Assembly (NCBI GenBank): GCA_008694505.1
Contig: VZDJ01007747.1
Span: 13,606,059 to 13,670,058, forward strand
Length of the DNA: 64,000 nt
Direction: 5' to 3'
DNA from: Cyanoderma ruficeps
Lineage: Eukaryota > Chordata > Aves > Passeriformes > Timaliidae
Shown: piece by piece, positions 50,065 to 62,970 of the stretch
Position numbering within the stretch: position 1 is the first letter of the stretch
Layout of the letters: every line of letters begins with the position of its first letter
Translations under genes and position numbers: made by a program
Notes under the pieces: generated by a model
Told to the model about the DNA's origin: nothing
Databases searched by the model: none
Seen by the model: the letters and a program-made list of their open reading frames with translations, nothing else

Positions 50065-50640
50065 AACTGTTATAATTATTGTGGCTTTTCTTTTCTCCTA
50101 TGCTAGGAAAATACCTAAAGTGATGGACTCAAGTTCTATTTCATTCAATCTCTTACCCAAACTTGCATGTGAAGTTATTAAGAAAGTAGCACTACACGCA
50201 TGATCCGATCCTTTCAAATAGTATCAGTTCAAATTACTGTCTTTGCTTGCTGACCATTGACCTAACTAAACATTTTGACAATGTGAATTACAGGAGACCC
50301 TTGAAGCTTTTGCAGACCCATGAATGCATTACAAATTTTATTTCTGACATACCTAAGTCCCAGTAATAAAATGGTGGTTAGATAGGTAGAAAAGTGAAGG
50401 ATATCTTTAATATCATAAGGAGTTTCCATACTCTTTTACACGTTCTCTCCATTGTGCAGAGGGAAGCACTTTGTGCCACTGGCAGAGCTATATTTATTCA
50501 GTTTCTTACTGATGTAAGTTGTTCAGTCTGCAGACACGTGTGGCTGATTTCTTCATTAGGGAGCTTCTTTTTGCTGATGACTGTGAATTGGTAGCTCACT
50601 CAGTTAATAACATTCAATTTACTATTGATGACTTTCTTTG
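50065..50640 (+). pseudogene. Degraded non-LTR reverse transcriptase, not CR1-type
   Basis: Three motifs of a LINE reverse transcriptase occur in correct order and roughly correct spacing, but in three different frames: NCYNYCGFSFLLC (50065-50103, the C-N-Y-x-G-I-S-L-L motif), IDLTKHFDNVNYRR (50256-50297, the D-L-T-K-A-F-D-T-V-N motif bearing the first catalytic Asp) and IRELLFADDCELVAHS (50555-50602, the catalytic FADD box, both Asp present at 50576-50581). This wording (LLFADDC-LVAHS) differs from avian CR1 (FADDTKL) and resembles LINE lineages common in invertebrates and fish. Stops and frameshifts between the motifs show it is inactive and old. Flanks on both sides presumably belong to the same element but cannot be read. 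No family name is claimed. Confidence 0.6.
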
Positions 50641-53600
50641 GGTACACTATCCCTCTACTTTTTCTGTGAAGGTAAGACAATGGATGCACCAAGCCAACCA
50701 ACACAGTGACACAAGCACATGCACATACATTTTTGCACTTTGGAAGATTTTCTCAAGCCTAGAGTATGCTTTTCTAGTTTGACATCATACAGATAGAGAC
50801 ACATTGTGAAAATGTTGCTACAATGCATAAATCCCAATTTGAAGTACTAGAATATAAACCATGTAGCGTCAGTGCCAGCCCCCAGACATGCACTGAGCAC
50901 TTTCTCTCAGAACTGCAATGTGTTCATGAGAAACAGTTCATTCTCCCCAGATGGGAAATTCAGTTGCATAGGCAATGCTTCCACTATACCTGGAAAAACT
51001 GAAGGACTACATCGTCCTAACAGCACAGTCCCTAAATAACCACAAATGTTATTATTTAAACTCATGTTCTGATCCCAACAACTTGGCTATAACAATGATT
51101 AGACAATATGGCCCAGCTCACAGATAGTTGTGATTATCTTTTGGTGCTTTCTTCCAGGATAGTCAAGGCACACTGCACTGTCCACTGCAACATGATACAG
51201 GTATACTATGCACATCTGAGCATAAGGCATTTTACAGCATAGCAGATTCAGTATTTGTGGCTAAATCTGTTTAGTTTACGATGCCTTTCCAAAGTTTCCT
51301 AATTATATTTTGCACCACAATGCCACAGGCTTCCCTGTTCCTCAGGTGGAAATGGATGAACTTTCCTGCATTCACCGGGCTGACCACAGCAAGAGAAGAT
51401 ATTGGTGGGCTTTCAATTTGCCTTGTATAAAGACCTGTAGTCCTTGGAAATGAAAAGAGCTGCACAGAAATTTGGACTGTCCTCCTGTCTTCTGCTACAA
51501 TATATTTTCTGTGACATCGATGTGACTTACAGACTGTGTAATGGGGTTCTTTTGGACCAGCTGGGATAGCCCAAGGGCTCCCAGTGATCATGAGCCAAAT
51601 GCCCAATCATATGTGAAAGAAGCTTAAAGTCATACAAAACACAACACAATGTTCAGTACTTCTCTGGCAGCTTTTCTCTTTGCACAGATCAACCCCTAAG
51701 TAATAAACCTTTCTGCTAAAAACAACAGAGCTAATGAGCTTTGCTGCAACATATATCCGTCAGCCAGGCCGTAACTACCTCCTGTGTCTCCTGGTATCAG
51801 TGAATACAAAGCAAGAAGGACCATTATAAACTTTTAAAAGGTTAAAGATTCCACTTCCTCTGGATTAACTTAGCTAAAATCCAGACACATTCTTCTAGGC
51901 ATGTGAAAAAACTTTTATAGTCTAAATGAATTAAGTCACTGTTTTCTAAGATTAGACCATTGATTCCTCCTGAAAAATCATTTTTATTCAAGTTTATTTC
52001 CTAACTCTTTTCTGAGTGATACAATAATATTGATGTTTAACGGCTTTCCGTTTTCTTTTTGTTTGTTTGTTTGCTTGTTTAAGTAAGTTCTCTCTTATTG
52101 TAAGGATTGTTGCATCAACTTAGTGAATGACTGACAACCTAATATTTTGAGGAATCAAAGTTTGTGCGGCAGTACTTTTAATTATAATTTGACTCATTAT
52201 TTTCAGTGAAGTAGGCCACTTAAGAAAGCACTGTTCCTTTACATGGAAATTTCAGGTGCCTGAAAATTCCTGAACACAAAGACATAGGAACATCGAGATT
52301 CTGAACATTACTGTTGCTACATTTAGTATTGTCTGTCTCATCCATGCCTATTTATTCAGACTTTCAGATCCAATACTTGCAGCATACTTCTTAAAAGTCA
52401 TCATATTGTCTTTGAATACTGTTTTGCAGTACTCTTTTACACTACATTAGATAAAAGCAGAATAAATAAGCAGCAGAATTTATATCTTCTACGGCTTTCA
52501 GATGTCAGAGAGACTGGAGTTTGCGCTTCACAAATAGTCAATATAAGCAGGTGAGAAGCATGTAAGGAGCAGGGTTGCACTCTGCAGAACTGAAGTATTA
52601 TTCATGCAAAACCATGCAGAAAATCAATAGAATATCAAGAAACAGAATTCTTAGCTGCTAGTTTCATATCAGGAAGAAAGCCATTCCATTCCAAAGGTTA
52701 GGAGGTTTTTCCCCTTTAACTTTATTGAAGACAACTTCCTTGCATTGGAACATGTAATACACACTTTGTTCTGGAGGACTCTCAGCCAGATTCTCTGAGG
52801 ATTTTTGGAAATTAATTTAAACTAATGACTGTCTAAATCTCTGTGAGGCTCTCTTTTCGTAGGGTGAGAAGATACAAGTGAGTAAAGAAAACTCAGGTTC
52901 AATAGGTAGTGTTTGAGAAGGTTCTACCACTGCCTATAGACATTCAGAGAAAAATGCCTTCCTGATCTTTCATGTTTTCCAGTAAGGAAGGAAGGAAATT
53001 AAACTGTCAGTGCGAGGACTTTTCAAGCAGAGCCTTGACACTTAAGGAAAAAAATAAAAAAAACAAATCAGCAAACCAATCCCATCACATTAAAAGAGAG
53101 TATTAAAAAAATCTTATTAAAACAGAAAACTAGAATCTAATAAAGACTTTCTTATAATCTACAGAGTGATAACATCAGAAAGCAGACAAATAGTGAAAGA
53201 AACATGGTCCTTCACATAGTGTTGCAAGCATCTAAACTGAACAGGAAGTCAGTCCACAAATATTTGACCCAAAAGTTATTTGTTTCTAAAATACAAAAGA
53301 ATATAGTAAGTACTGCACCATGATAACCTTTTGAATCTAAGCATGGTTGTATATTTTTTCTATATCTCTTCTTCAAAAGCTGCTGTATAAACTCTTCAAT
53401 ATTCTGTAAGTGTTCCAAAATTTAAACCATAAAAATCTTTTTTCATTTTTTCCTGTTTTAATCAAATAGTTTAAAAAAATCTTTTTTTTTAATTTTAGTC
53501 ATTAAGAAATAAAGAATGGCTCATCAAAAAACAGAATTGAAAAAATAAGGTATTAATTAAATGGTAATAAAAATTATTTCCTAATGACTTCACATGCAGA

Positions 53601-56600
53601 TCTGTAGCTCCACCTACAGGAGGAGTAAAAAGGAGAGAAGGGATATTAAAATGTCTTAACACAAGTAAGTACTGGTTTTAAATCAACGATTTTTTTCTCC
53701 TTAGTATGTGATAGGTTGTGTAATATTGCCTGTTCTGTGAAAGAAGAAAGAAATACTCTGAAAAACATAAATTCCAGTGGGAAAATAAAGAATTTTTTCC
53801 CAGAAATCCTAAGCATGATTTCTATATTCTTAAATGTTTTAATGTTTGAAATGTTCTTAATGATTTGATTCTTTGATATTTTTGTAAGTACTACAAAATT
53901 GGATCTACAATTTTATTTAAAAGTAAATTTAAAAGGTTTTAATCAATACCACTTTATCTATTGATTTTGATTTTTTATGTGACTTTGCCCTTTAGCCACT
54001 TTTAAAATGGAAAATGTAATATGTTAAATATATACACTTGTTTTGACATAAAGATAAATTATCTTATTTCTGTAATCTATCTCAGCCTTGGACAGACACA
54101 GGAAAATTCCTGGGAGGCAGACGCTGGATCTTCGAGGCAACATGCAATGTTCTGAAAGTCAGAACACAAATAACCTTGATATGAGAAACAGTAATGGTCT
54201 CTGCCAATTTGTTAAATTGGCTCTCTTTTCAACTCACATAACTTCATTGGCCTGGGTTAAGCTTGAAGTGGCTCTTCCCTCAAATTCTCATTTCTTTAGC
54301 ACACTCAGGCAGCTAGTGACAGCTTTGTCTCTTTACAAAAAAACCGGAGCTGGGTATCAATATATAGATTTAATATGAACCTTTTTTTTTTTTCAGTATC
54401 TTGGAGGTGTCAAAAATGTATTTTGAATTGGTAAATAGACAGGATCAATCAACATGTGACAGGTTTTGAAAGGATTCACACTTCTTTATTACCTTCTTGA
54501 AAAAAACAAGTAGGAAAGAGTAAAGGAAAAAGAGCATATGAAATAGGAGGAAAAGCAGTTAGTTGAAGGATCAGCATGTAGGAGGACAATGGCCAACTAC
54601 TACTGAATATAGTAGCTTGAAAATGATTATCTAATTTAAATCAGATAACAATCTAAAAAAATAATTGCTAAGCGAGATTGTTTCGTTATACTCTGCATAA
54701 TCATTGGCCATAGAACATTCTTTTCAGTATTTGTTTTTTAATACATTTAAGAATTAGCTGAACAATAAGCAATACAGTACTCAGCACTCCGATTCCCCCA
54801 TTGTCTCAGAGCACATCTAAGCTCTTCAATTTTAATTTTTTGTTCCTCTTGTTCATGACAGATTTTTTCAGACTTTGACACAGTGGAAAGGTGGAAAGGA
54901 CAGAAGGGGATAAAAGCAATTAACTTACTGAAATAAAATAATCAACTTCATATGAAGCAGTAAGGGATTTCTTATACAGCTATGGCATCACCAGTTACCC
55001 AAGTGAGGAAATTCTAAAGTATTTGTTGCCACTCTGCCAAAGCAGTGATTGTATTAAAGATGTATCTCAGATGCTTCGTGCTCTGTGGATGCAAAGCAGT
55101 CACACGCAACAGTGTAGAGCCACCAGGACAGACACATGAAATGAGATCTCTCAGAGTTTATATATTAATTCCTCATCAGATAATTGTACTAGGTGTAGAA
55201 CAACTACAGCTATTGTAATTAGTGCTAAATCTGAACCTGCTCTTTCATTTCCATTACTACCATGGTTCCTTTATAATATGTCTCATTGCACTATATACAG
55301 CAATTACCACAGAGCCTGATCTGTAGAACTGTGCAAATCAACAGAAGTACCAAGGTACCAAAACCTTTGACTAGGTTGTTCTCAACACTTGTATGAACAC
55401 TTATAGGGGAAAGGTCTGACAACGTTGTGCATGCCATGCACATGACACTTTTGCAATTTAAATATTACATGTTTGTCTGGTGGCTTTTGCCGTGACACTG
55501 GAAAATGTAATTTGGATTTAGAGACCTGATGCATTTATTTCCATGTTAACACACTTTTATCTGATGTGACTGTTTTCAGTAGCAATACAATAGCATTGGA
55601 TCCACCCAAAAGCTTAGGTACATCTTAATTAATTTTCTGTTTTCATTTGAAGTTCTTTGCAAGAACAAAAAAATCTAAACAGAACAATGTGCAAGAATCT
55701 GCAAGAACTCTAAATACACATATACATAAACATTTCTACATATATAAAAATATAAACATACATTTTAGAAGACCTTAAATATGGCTCACACTCCTATCTT
55801 ACTATATGAGTACTATCATTCCAGCAGAAAAATACTAGTATGTAGCTAGAACATGTAATTTGTATAAACAAGTTTTGAATTGCAAAAGCCAGTACAAGTA
55901 ATTATACACAAATAATATAGATAAATACTGTCATTTTCTTGCACTTTTCTGTGAAGACAGAAAATTATTACCTTGGTCTAAAATTATATATTTAAAGCAA
56001 TTTACCAATTCAATTTAATATATTCTATTTTATAATTTATGTTCATTGATTCTGAAGAATATATCAGGTGCTAACAGTTTTTTGAGGTCTACAAGGTGTA
56101 ACCATTAAGTATGGACAATATTATATTGATATTTTCTAAAACTAACATAATTACTAGCAAAATTTATGCTTTCCTCTAAACTTTACTAAAATGTTCTTTA
56201 GTCCTTATTTTTCTATATATCGAGCACTGTCCTACAGATGGAGAACAGCTCAATGAAAAAAAAATGTGCACAGGACTATAAAGAGAATGATGAAGGGGAG
56301 ATGAAGTAGAAATTATGTCTATCCCACATAATAAGGAAAAGACATGATATTACTGACTTACAGGTGTCATTCCCCATCCCCACAAACAGACTTCCCTTAA
56401 ATTCCATTTGAAATTGAAATTGCAAATATCACACAAGGTTTTCATGTTACAGGCAGATATTTTTCCTTTTTGTTTTTTTAAAGTCCTCCAAAAAAACTTT
56501 AAAATGTCAGTCTATATGATCTACGGACAAAGGAAGGAAGAACGTGGAAGGATTAGATTTGTACACAATCTCTTAAGGTACCACATGAATTTTTGCATAA

Positions 56601-59239
56601 TGGTTCTATATAGAAAATATTACATTCTGAATGCAACTAGGCATGAATTTACCACAGTTTTACTCTTCTTTCTATAGAAAATCCCAAAGTGAAGCTGAAT
56701 TAATGAAGTGAGTGGAATTTGAAGTAAAAGTTCATCTGGTGTCTCCTGGAAAAGTCATATTACAAAAGACGTTCCCCAGCCAGATAACACTCCCTCCCTC
56801 AGTCTAAGAGAAGTCTAGAAAGTTATTGAATTCTTGTTAAGAATACTTAAGTACTATAAATCAATGAATAAATATACTGATCCATACGTTATAAGCCATA
56901 AATATACTATTTTCCTCTGTCATTGACAGATACAATCTTTCTTTTGTATAATTCAATCCTTCTTCCATAGAAAGGATCATAATTTGTGGCAGGTTAAAAT
57001 GTAAGATGTAAATTAGGAGAACTCCACAGCAGACCATGAAAAAACATATAACTAAAGACATAAACAATTCTTGAAAGTGTAAATAAAAGACAAAGGAAAG
57101 GATTGGTGGTACGGCTGGATTTTAAAATGCAGCATGGCAAAAAAAAAACAACTAAAGACTTTATTTTGTCACTTTTCTTCAGAAGATGGAATAAGTAATG
57201 TACAAATCTTCTGAACATTAGCAGGAAGAAAATACTGGAACAAACAGATAAATTGAGAGTTGTACTTCATTAGGTCTAGGTCCAGTTATTCATGAATTCT
57301 GCTGGAGCCTTGGAGTCATCTGGCTGAACTGCGAGCTCTAATGCAGTAGTTAAAAGAAAATGGGAAAAAAAAGGCTGCAGGGTAGCAAATCTACTTATCC
57401 TAGGCTAGCTGTGACCCCAAAGTCATGAATAACAGCAGTCAAAAAGAAGTGTTTTTTTTAAAAGGGTACGATATAGGAAAATATTAAAAAACCAATTAGT
57501 AATTTCTGCCCAATTTATGCACTGACAGTACAGCAGGAATATCTTCTATTAAGGAAGGCTAAAATATATATATTGACATTATATGATGTAAAAATTATAT
57601 AAAAATATAGTTTTGATAATCATGATTTTTTGTTTTCAAATGTTTTTGACAGTAATATCTGCTCATGAGAGAAGAGGAAGAATTTTGTCATTGATTGGGT
57701 CATTCAAAAGAGACAAAGCACAGAAATTTAGAAAATGCAGGACAAAGACACCTTGATGGGAGTAAGAAAGAAATGAAAATAAGGCAAAGCAAACCATGAT
57801 TTTACATGTGGCTGTTGGGCATCCTTGACTTTTCATTAATGAGGGTGAAGTAGCAGAAGAATAAAAAACATCCTTTATGGAGAATTTACTTTGCAACTAC
57901 CCAGTATGATATTTCTTGCTGATGGAAAATGAGAGTGAAAAAAAAATCTTATGAGGATGAAATGATCTAACACTGTATATTTTACTTTCACATTATTCAA
58001 AGGGAAATTATAATTGTCTAATACAAGTCCTTGCTCTAAAATTTAAAAACGTAATAACTACTTCTCAATTTAAAACTTTAACATATCTATAAAATAATTT
58101 AGTATCCATTCTAATGCAATGTTAGAATATTTAGTACCTATTTTAATTTAATATTAGAATATATGGACATAACTGTGACCAGTTTTATACACATGTAAGG
58201 TTTAGAATCTTCTAAAATCTTTTAAAAATAGTTAAGGGAATATTAGAAGGTGAAAAGGGAGCATGAGAAGAAGGCACTAGTGTTTGACATATCAGTACGA
58301 GAGAAGTGTGCTACATGCACATTTGGTGCTAAATACTATGAGTTAGCATGTTGTTCCACAAATCTGACTCATATAGACTTATTTTAAAGCAATTAAAATT
58401 GTGTATTTAAAAATCACAGGAACTGAGATTCAAGGACAGAAAGAACCAGACGTATCGTAGGCCCATGTATTTGCCTCAGACTTAAATCTAAGTGTTTTAT
58501 TTGGTTAAAGCATAGTCTGCACCTAATTAAAAGACAGATCCAGGGTTTCTTTGAGAACCTGAAGGGCTGCAGAATTTATCATTGTTTCTCGGAGTTTGTT
58601 CTGTAGTTGATCTCATAATGGAAAATACCTACTGTATTTACAGTGTAAGGAGTTTTAGTGGCAATCTTCAGAAAGATTATGAAGTGTTTCTCCACTAGAA
58701 AGAAAATTAGACATTTTCTCCAGTTTCCAAGCACTTAGGGCTCTTTTCTGTAAGTTTTATACTTTTTGGCTTCATTTTACTCTCTGGGCATTAAGAGGTG
58801 ATACAATATTCTTTTATCATTTTTATCTATGCTATATATGTGAACAATTTAATCTCTGTTATCCTAACCAGTACTTATTTCTACATGTAACAAATAAAGA
58901 GAAAAAACTTTTTTAAATGCAATGTGGTGTTGTGTGTATGTGTGATAGTGACTTATCTATTTTATGACCTTTTAATTATTATGAGAATAAATATTTTCAA
59001 GGGTACAATCCCAATTTTGAAAGTGTTGCTTATGTATCTAATTTCTAAGCATACAACTACTGAGGCAGATGTACAAAAGCACTTACTTTTATCAGACAAA
59101 CTTTAACATTCTCAAAGAAAAATTCACTTTTGTTTGACAAGACTTTATCTTCCAAAAACCTTCTGCTTTGAATTCCAGCAGTAATGCTCTGCACTCAAAG
59201 CTTTTGAACTGTTATGTATAGAAACCCACCTCACCATTC
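50641..59239. other. 8.6-kb AT-rich stretch, no gene recognised
   Basis: The first few hundred bases may be further retrotransposon remnant. The 111-codon minus frame at 51271-51606 lies in slightly GC-richer DNA and has protein-like composition but no recognised family and no clear splice sites. From 52 to 59 kb only short AT-rich frames, a GTTT microsatellite (about 52059-52082) and a 17-bp palindrome (55426-55442) were seen. Confidence 0.5.
55426..55442. repeat. 17-bp palindrome
   Basis: TGTGCATG-C-CATGCACA, perfect 8-bp arms around one base. It contains two overlapping GCATG-type motifs and may be a protein-binding site or chance. Confidence 0.8.
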
Positions 59240-59588
59240 TATTAACTTCTCTTTTACAACACGGGTCACGTTGCTTGGGTTTCTTTTTTTTTCTTTTTTC
59301 TTTTTTTAAACTTTAATATTACGTTCACTGCTTCTAGGAGTTTCTAGAGTATTCCAAGATTCCCCTAAAATGAATACCCTATATGTCTGCTTCTGAATTC
59401 AGTTCATCTGAATCAGCTGCTTTCAAATATTCATCATAAAAATACTGCTTAATGCTTTCCTTAGAAAATAATTGCTTGGAAAATGCTTCACCATCATTAT
59501 GAAGTACAATGCACTCTCCTACTTCTTTCCAGAAACAGAAATGAAATAGATATTGAGCACTTTCTTTTTTTCTTGTCACTACTAGCAA
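59240..59588 (-). pseudogene. Possible processed-pseudogene 3' end, unrecognised
   Basis: On the minus strand an open frame (59588 down to a TAG at 59379) ends with an acidic C-terminus (YLKAADSDELNSEADI). Roughly 70 bases further on is an ATTAAA polyadenylation-type signal near 59315, followed within a few bases by an A-rich tract interrupted by G (about 59282-59311). Stop codon, short 3' UTR, signal and A-rich tail in that order is the arrangement of a retrocopied mRNA. The upstream frame at 59741-59938 could belong to it. The parent protein is not recognised, and a spliced terminal exon is the alternative, since the pyrimidine-rich TCTATTTCATTTCTGTTTCTGG precedes the last 47 codons. Confidence 0.27.
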
Positions 59589-61073
59589 TTTAGTTTTCTT
59601 AAAATTTTAATGATATCATTTATATATATATAAGGAGATATCCTTTTTTGTCCTGCCTAATATAATGCAATATATATGTTATGTCCTTAGCTAAGCCAGA
59701 GATTGTTCCCGGGTCTCATTTCTGCTATATTACATAGCTTCTAGTTTGTATCAAATATATTTTCCTGCCTACATTTTAAACTGTGATATATATGTGTTTT
59801 TTCTAACTGGTGTCCTTTTATTGTTGCCCAGTAAAGCTGTGGTTTTAGAAGCTGATTTTTCTCAATCATGGTACAGTAGCTATGTGGCTGGCTACTAAGC
59901 TTCCTCTTCTTTAATTTCTCTTTCAGCCACAATCTCATATCTATTTACACTTAATCTCCAAAGAACATAACTAAACATGTTTAACTTTGAGAAATTAACC
60001 TCTTTCAAGAATCAGTTCTCCACATTTATGTTAAGGACCTTCCACTCTTTACCAACAATGGTAAGTATGAGCAACTTAAAAACACTGGTCTAATGGTAAC
60101 TGTAAACTTTCATTACAATGATTAATTCATCTTTATCTAGCCCAACAGAGTCCAGAGTGAAATGAGTGCATATAGAGATCTAGTTATAGATCTACTAGAT
60201 TTAATTCTCAAATAGCAATTCCATTTTTCTTAAGAATGAAAGAAGATAATTAAAAAAAAAAAAGAAATCATATATTTTAGATTTAGAAGATAAATAGTTT
60301 AACCATCTTTTTTCCCCTATAGCTATAAACAAAATGTCTATATACTAAATTGCAGTTAACAAAAATGGGGACATGCAAAAATATTTGAAGACTAGGCAGT
60401 CCGTAACTAAGAAAGCGATTATTAGGACTTCAAAAAGAAAGTGATTTTGAATATCCCCATTAAAACACTATAGAATGTAGTTCTTCTATGTGGCAGCGTA
60501 GTAACTTCACTATACATTTGTATATATATGGGTCAGGTGTATCTATACAATTCTGCAAACCGTTCATTTTAGCAGCTATTTGTCTGTGCACACTGGAGCA
60601 ATACAGAGCACATATCTGAAAAACATTAGTTTCAGATCCAACAGTGCTGAATGTAAAAAAAATGTGATTTCATCCCTTTACATGAAGCCAACAGGTACAA
60701 TAATTTCAGAAAACTAAAAAAAATAAACTAAAATGAAAATTATAATATCTATTTGAAAGGTGGTAGAAACCCAAACATTTTCTTTTCTATTTATAAATGT
60801 CTAATATCTACCATTGTATCAAAATTCCACTTGTGAAATGTATTACTTGAGACAAGTAATTTTAATATTTAAGTTCTCTTTCGGACACCTCTGTTATAGA
60901 TGAGCTTTCATCTTTAAATTTTGCTTGTTAACATAAGCCCTCACTAGCGCAGTGACAGATAGTTTCCATTGCAGCTTCTGGATTTCATAAGTTCATAATC
61001 CTTTGAAGCCTTGCTGATGACTTCTTCTAAGAGTGTTTTTTTTTCTAAAGTGGGTGTAGTTTTCTGAGGCACT

Positions 61074-61137
61074 TAGTATGGACATAGCAATTCCAGTATG
61101 AGTTGTAGTATGGACATACCAATTCCAGTATGAGTTG
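61074..61137. repeat. 32-bp tandem duplication
   Basis: Units 61074-61105 and 61106-61137 differ at one base (CATAGCAA versus CATACCAA). Confidence 0.93.
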
Positions 61138-61413
61138 TAGATGCTCCAAAACCATGTAAGAGCAGACAGACTGGACCAAAGACATCTCTCACTCAACACC
61201 CCTCCCTGTCAAAAAGCTGTTAGTCATGTAAGGTGAAGTTTAAGCATTGACAAGCATATAATGATTATTTGCTTGAAAACTCAACATCTGGCACAAAAAG
61301 GGTAAAAACAGAGTTTGGGTCAAAGGTGTTGTCTGTTTTCGTACCCTTCATTGTATTCCTTCCTAAGAAAATTTAAGCACAGTTAAACTCTCAGCATTTA
61401 TATTATATATATA

Positions 61414-61437
61414 TTTGAATATAATTGTATATTCAAA
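61414..61437. repeat. Inverted repeat, 10-bp arms, 4-bp loop
   Basis: TTTGAATATA (61414-61423) and its exact reverse complement (61428-61437) around ATTG, inside a very AT-rich stretch where related TTGAATATTCAAA motifs recur to about 61483. Confidence 0.85.
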
Positions 61438-61621
61438 TTATTTTGTATCTACAAAATATATTGTATAATTGAATATTCAAATTGTAACATATGTCTTTCA
61501 CTATTAATTATTTCCCTGTTCCAGAGAATTAGAAAGGCTGTCTTCATCTTTTCTTAGATGTTTACATCAATTAATCTCCCGAGGTCCCCTGCTCAACAGG
61601 GTGTGTATTTATATATATAGG

Positions 61622-62567
61622 GTGTGACCTCTTATATGCTTTTGTGAATGACATGGACAGTAGGATTGAGAGCACCCTTAGCAAGTTTGCTGACAGCACC
61701 AAACTCTGTGGTGCAGTCACACACTGCAGGGAAGGGATGTGCTCGGGGGACATGAACAGGCTTGAGAGGTGGGACTGTGCAAACCTCATAAAGTTCAACA
61801 AAGCCAAGTGCAAGGTTGTCTGTGTGGGTGTGGGCAATCCCAGGCACCAATAGAGGCTGGGCAGGGAATGGATTGAGAGTGGCCCTGAGGAGAAGGACCT
61901 GGGGGTGTGGGTGGATGAGAAGATTGACATGAGCTGACAAATGTGCACTTGTAGCCCAGAAAGCCAAACATGTCCTTGGCTGTATTGAAAGCAGTATGGC
62001 CAGCAGAGTGAGGGAGGGTATTCTGCCCCTCTGCTCTCATGAGACACCACTTGGAATGCTGCATCCAGCTCTCTGGGATCCCACATAAGAAAGACCTATT
62101 AGAGTGAGTCCAGAGGAGGCCGCCATGAAGTTTAGGGGAATGGAGCATCTCTCCTATGAGGATAGGCTGAGAGAGTTGAGGTTGTCCAGCCTGGAGAAGA
62201 GAAGGTTCCAGGGAGATCTTACAACCACCTTCCCGTACCTAAAGAGGGCCTGCAAGGGAGAGGGATAGGGGCTTTTTACAAGGGCATATAGTTGAAGGGC
62301 AAGAGAGAATGGCTTTAGACAGAAAGAGGGCAGGTGTAGACTAGACATTAGGAAGACATTCTTTACTGTGAGGATGATGAGGCACAGGAACAAGTTGCCC
62401 ATATAAATTGTAGCTGTCTCATTCATGAAAGTGTTCAAAACCAGATTAGACAGGGCTTTGAGCAACCTGGTTTAGTGTAAGGTGTCCCTGCCCATGGCAC
62501 AGGTGGGGATTGAACTAAATGGTCTCTAAGGTCTGCTCCAACTCAAACCACTCTATGATTCTATGAT
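61622..62567 (+). mobile_element. CR1 LINE, about 945 bp, longest copy in the window
   Basis: Forward CR1 that begins inside the reverse transcriptase coding region of ORF2 and runs to an intact tail (CTCTATGATTCTATGAT, ending 62567). Landmarks include TTTGTGAATGACATGGACAG, AGCAAGTTTGCTGACAGCACC, CTCTCCTATGAGGATAGGCTGAG, CTGGAGAAGAGAAGG, GACATTAGGAAGACATTC and GGTCTGCTCCAACTCAAACCA. The 5' boundary is uncertain: similarity may start as early as 61577. It is 5'-truncated like most CR1 copies, with frameshifts; not mobile. Confidence 0.96.
61644..61853 (+). pseudogene. CR1 ORF2 reverse transcriptase remnant
   Basis: A 69-codon open frame encoding part of the palm and thumb of a CR1 reverse transcriptase, recognised by NDMDSRIESTLSKFAD followed by STKLCGAV and LIKFNKAKCKVV. 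The catalytic FADDT box reads FADST (61686-61700), so the second metal-binding Asp is lost, in addition to truncation at both ends. It is a dead gene fragment inside the CR1 element, with no independent function expected. Confidence 0.9.
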
Positions 62568-62970
62568 ACCTCAAACAGGATCAGCAGAACATTTATAATC
62601 AAATCCACATCAGTTTCAACTTCAGACATGTTTGGCAGCACTAGTCCACCCATCAACATGCTCATAAACTCACCAGTTTGGGAGCTTTTTTGGTTCCAAA
62701 AAACCAGCTCTGACCTGGGCAGCACTATCTTCTGGACAAATCCCAGAGGACTATGACAATTACAATATATTGTTGCATTCAAACATCCTCAAAATATACA
62801 ATGAAGTACTCTTTTCAGCTTCCTTTGTGATGTACACAAAAATTTACCAGTGCATCTGACACAGATAAGAAGCTCTCCTTGGCTGCTGAAAGACACTGGT
62901 GACACATGGGGCAACACACAACTGTTTGAGTTACAATAATGTTAATGGTCCATGTGATATCCCTATCTTT
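62568..62970. other. Unannotated spacer between two CR1 copies
   Basis: About 400 bp without recognisable features; the 73-codon minus frame here has no supporting context. Confidence 0.6.

Noticed and set aside
51271..51606. 111-codon minus-strand frame
   Set aside because: Composition is passable but I could match it to no family and found no acceptor or donor pair; not enough for a feature.
61571..62148. Long minus-strand open frames (up to 171 codons)
   Set aside because: They run antisense through a forward CR1 LINE and translate its complement; no independent coding signal.
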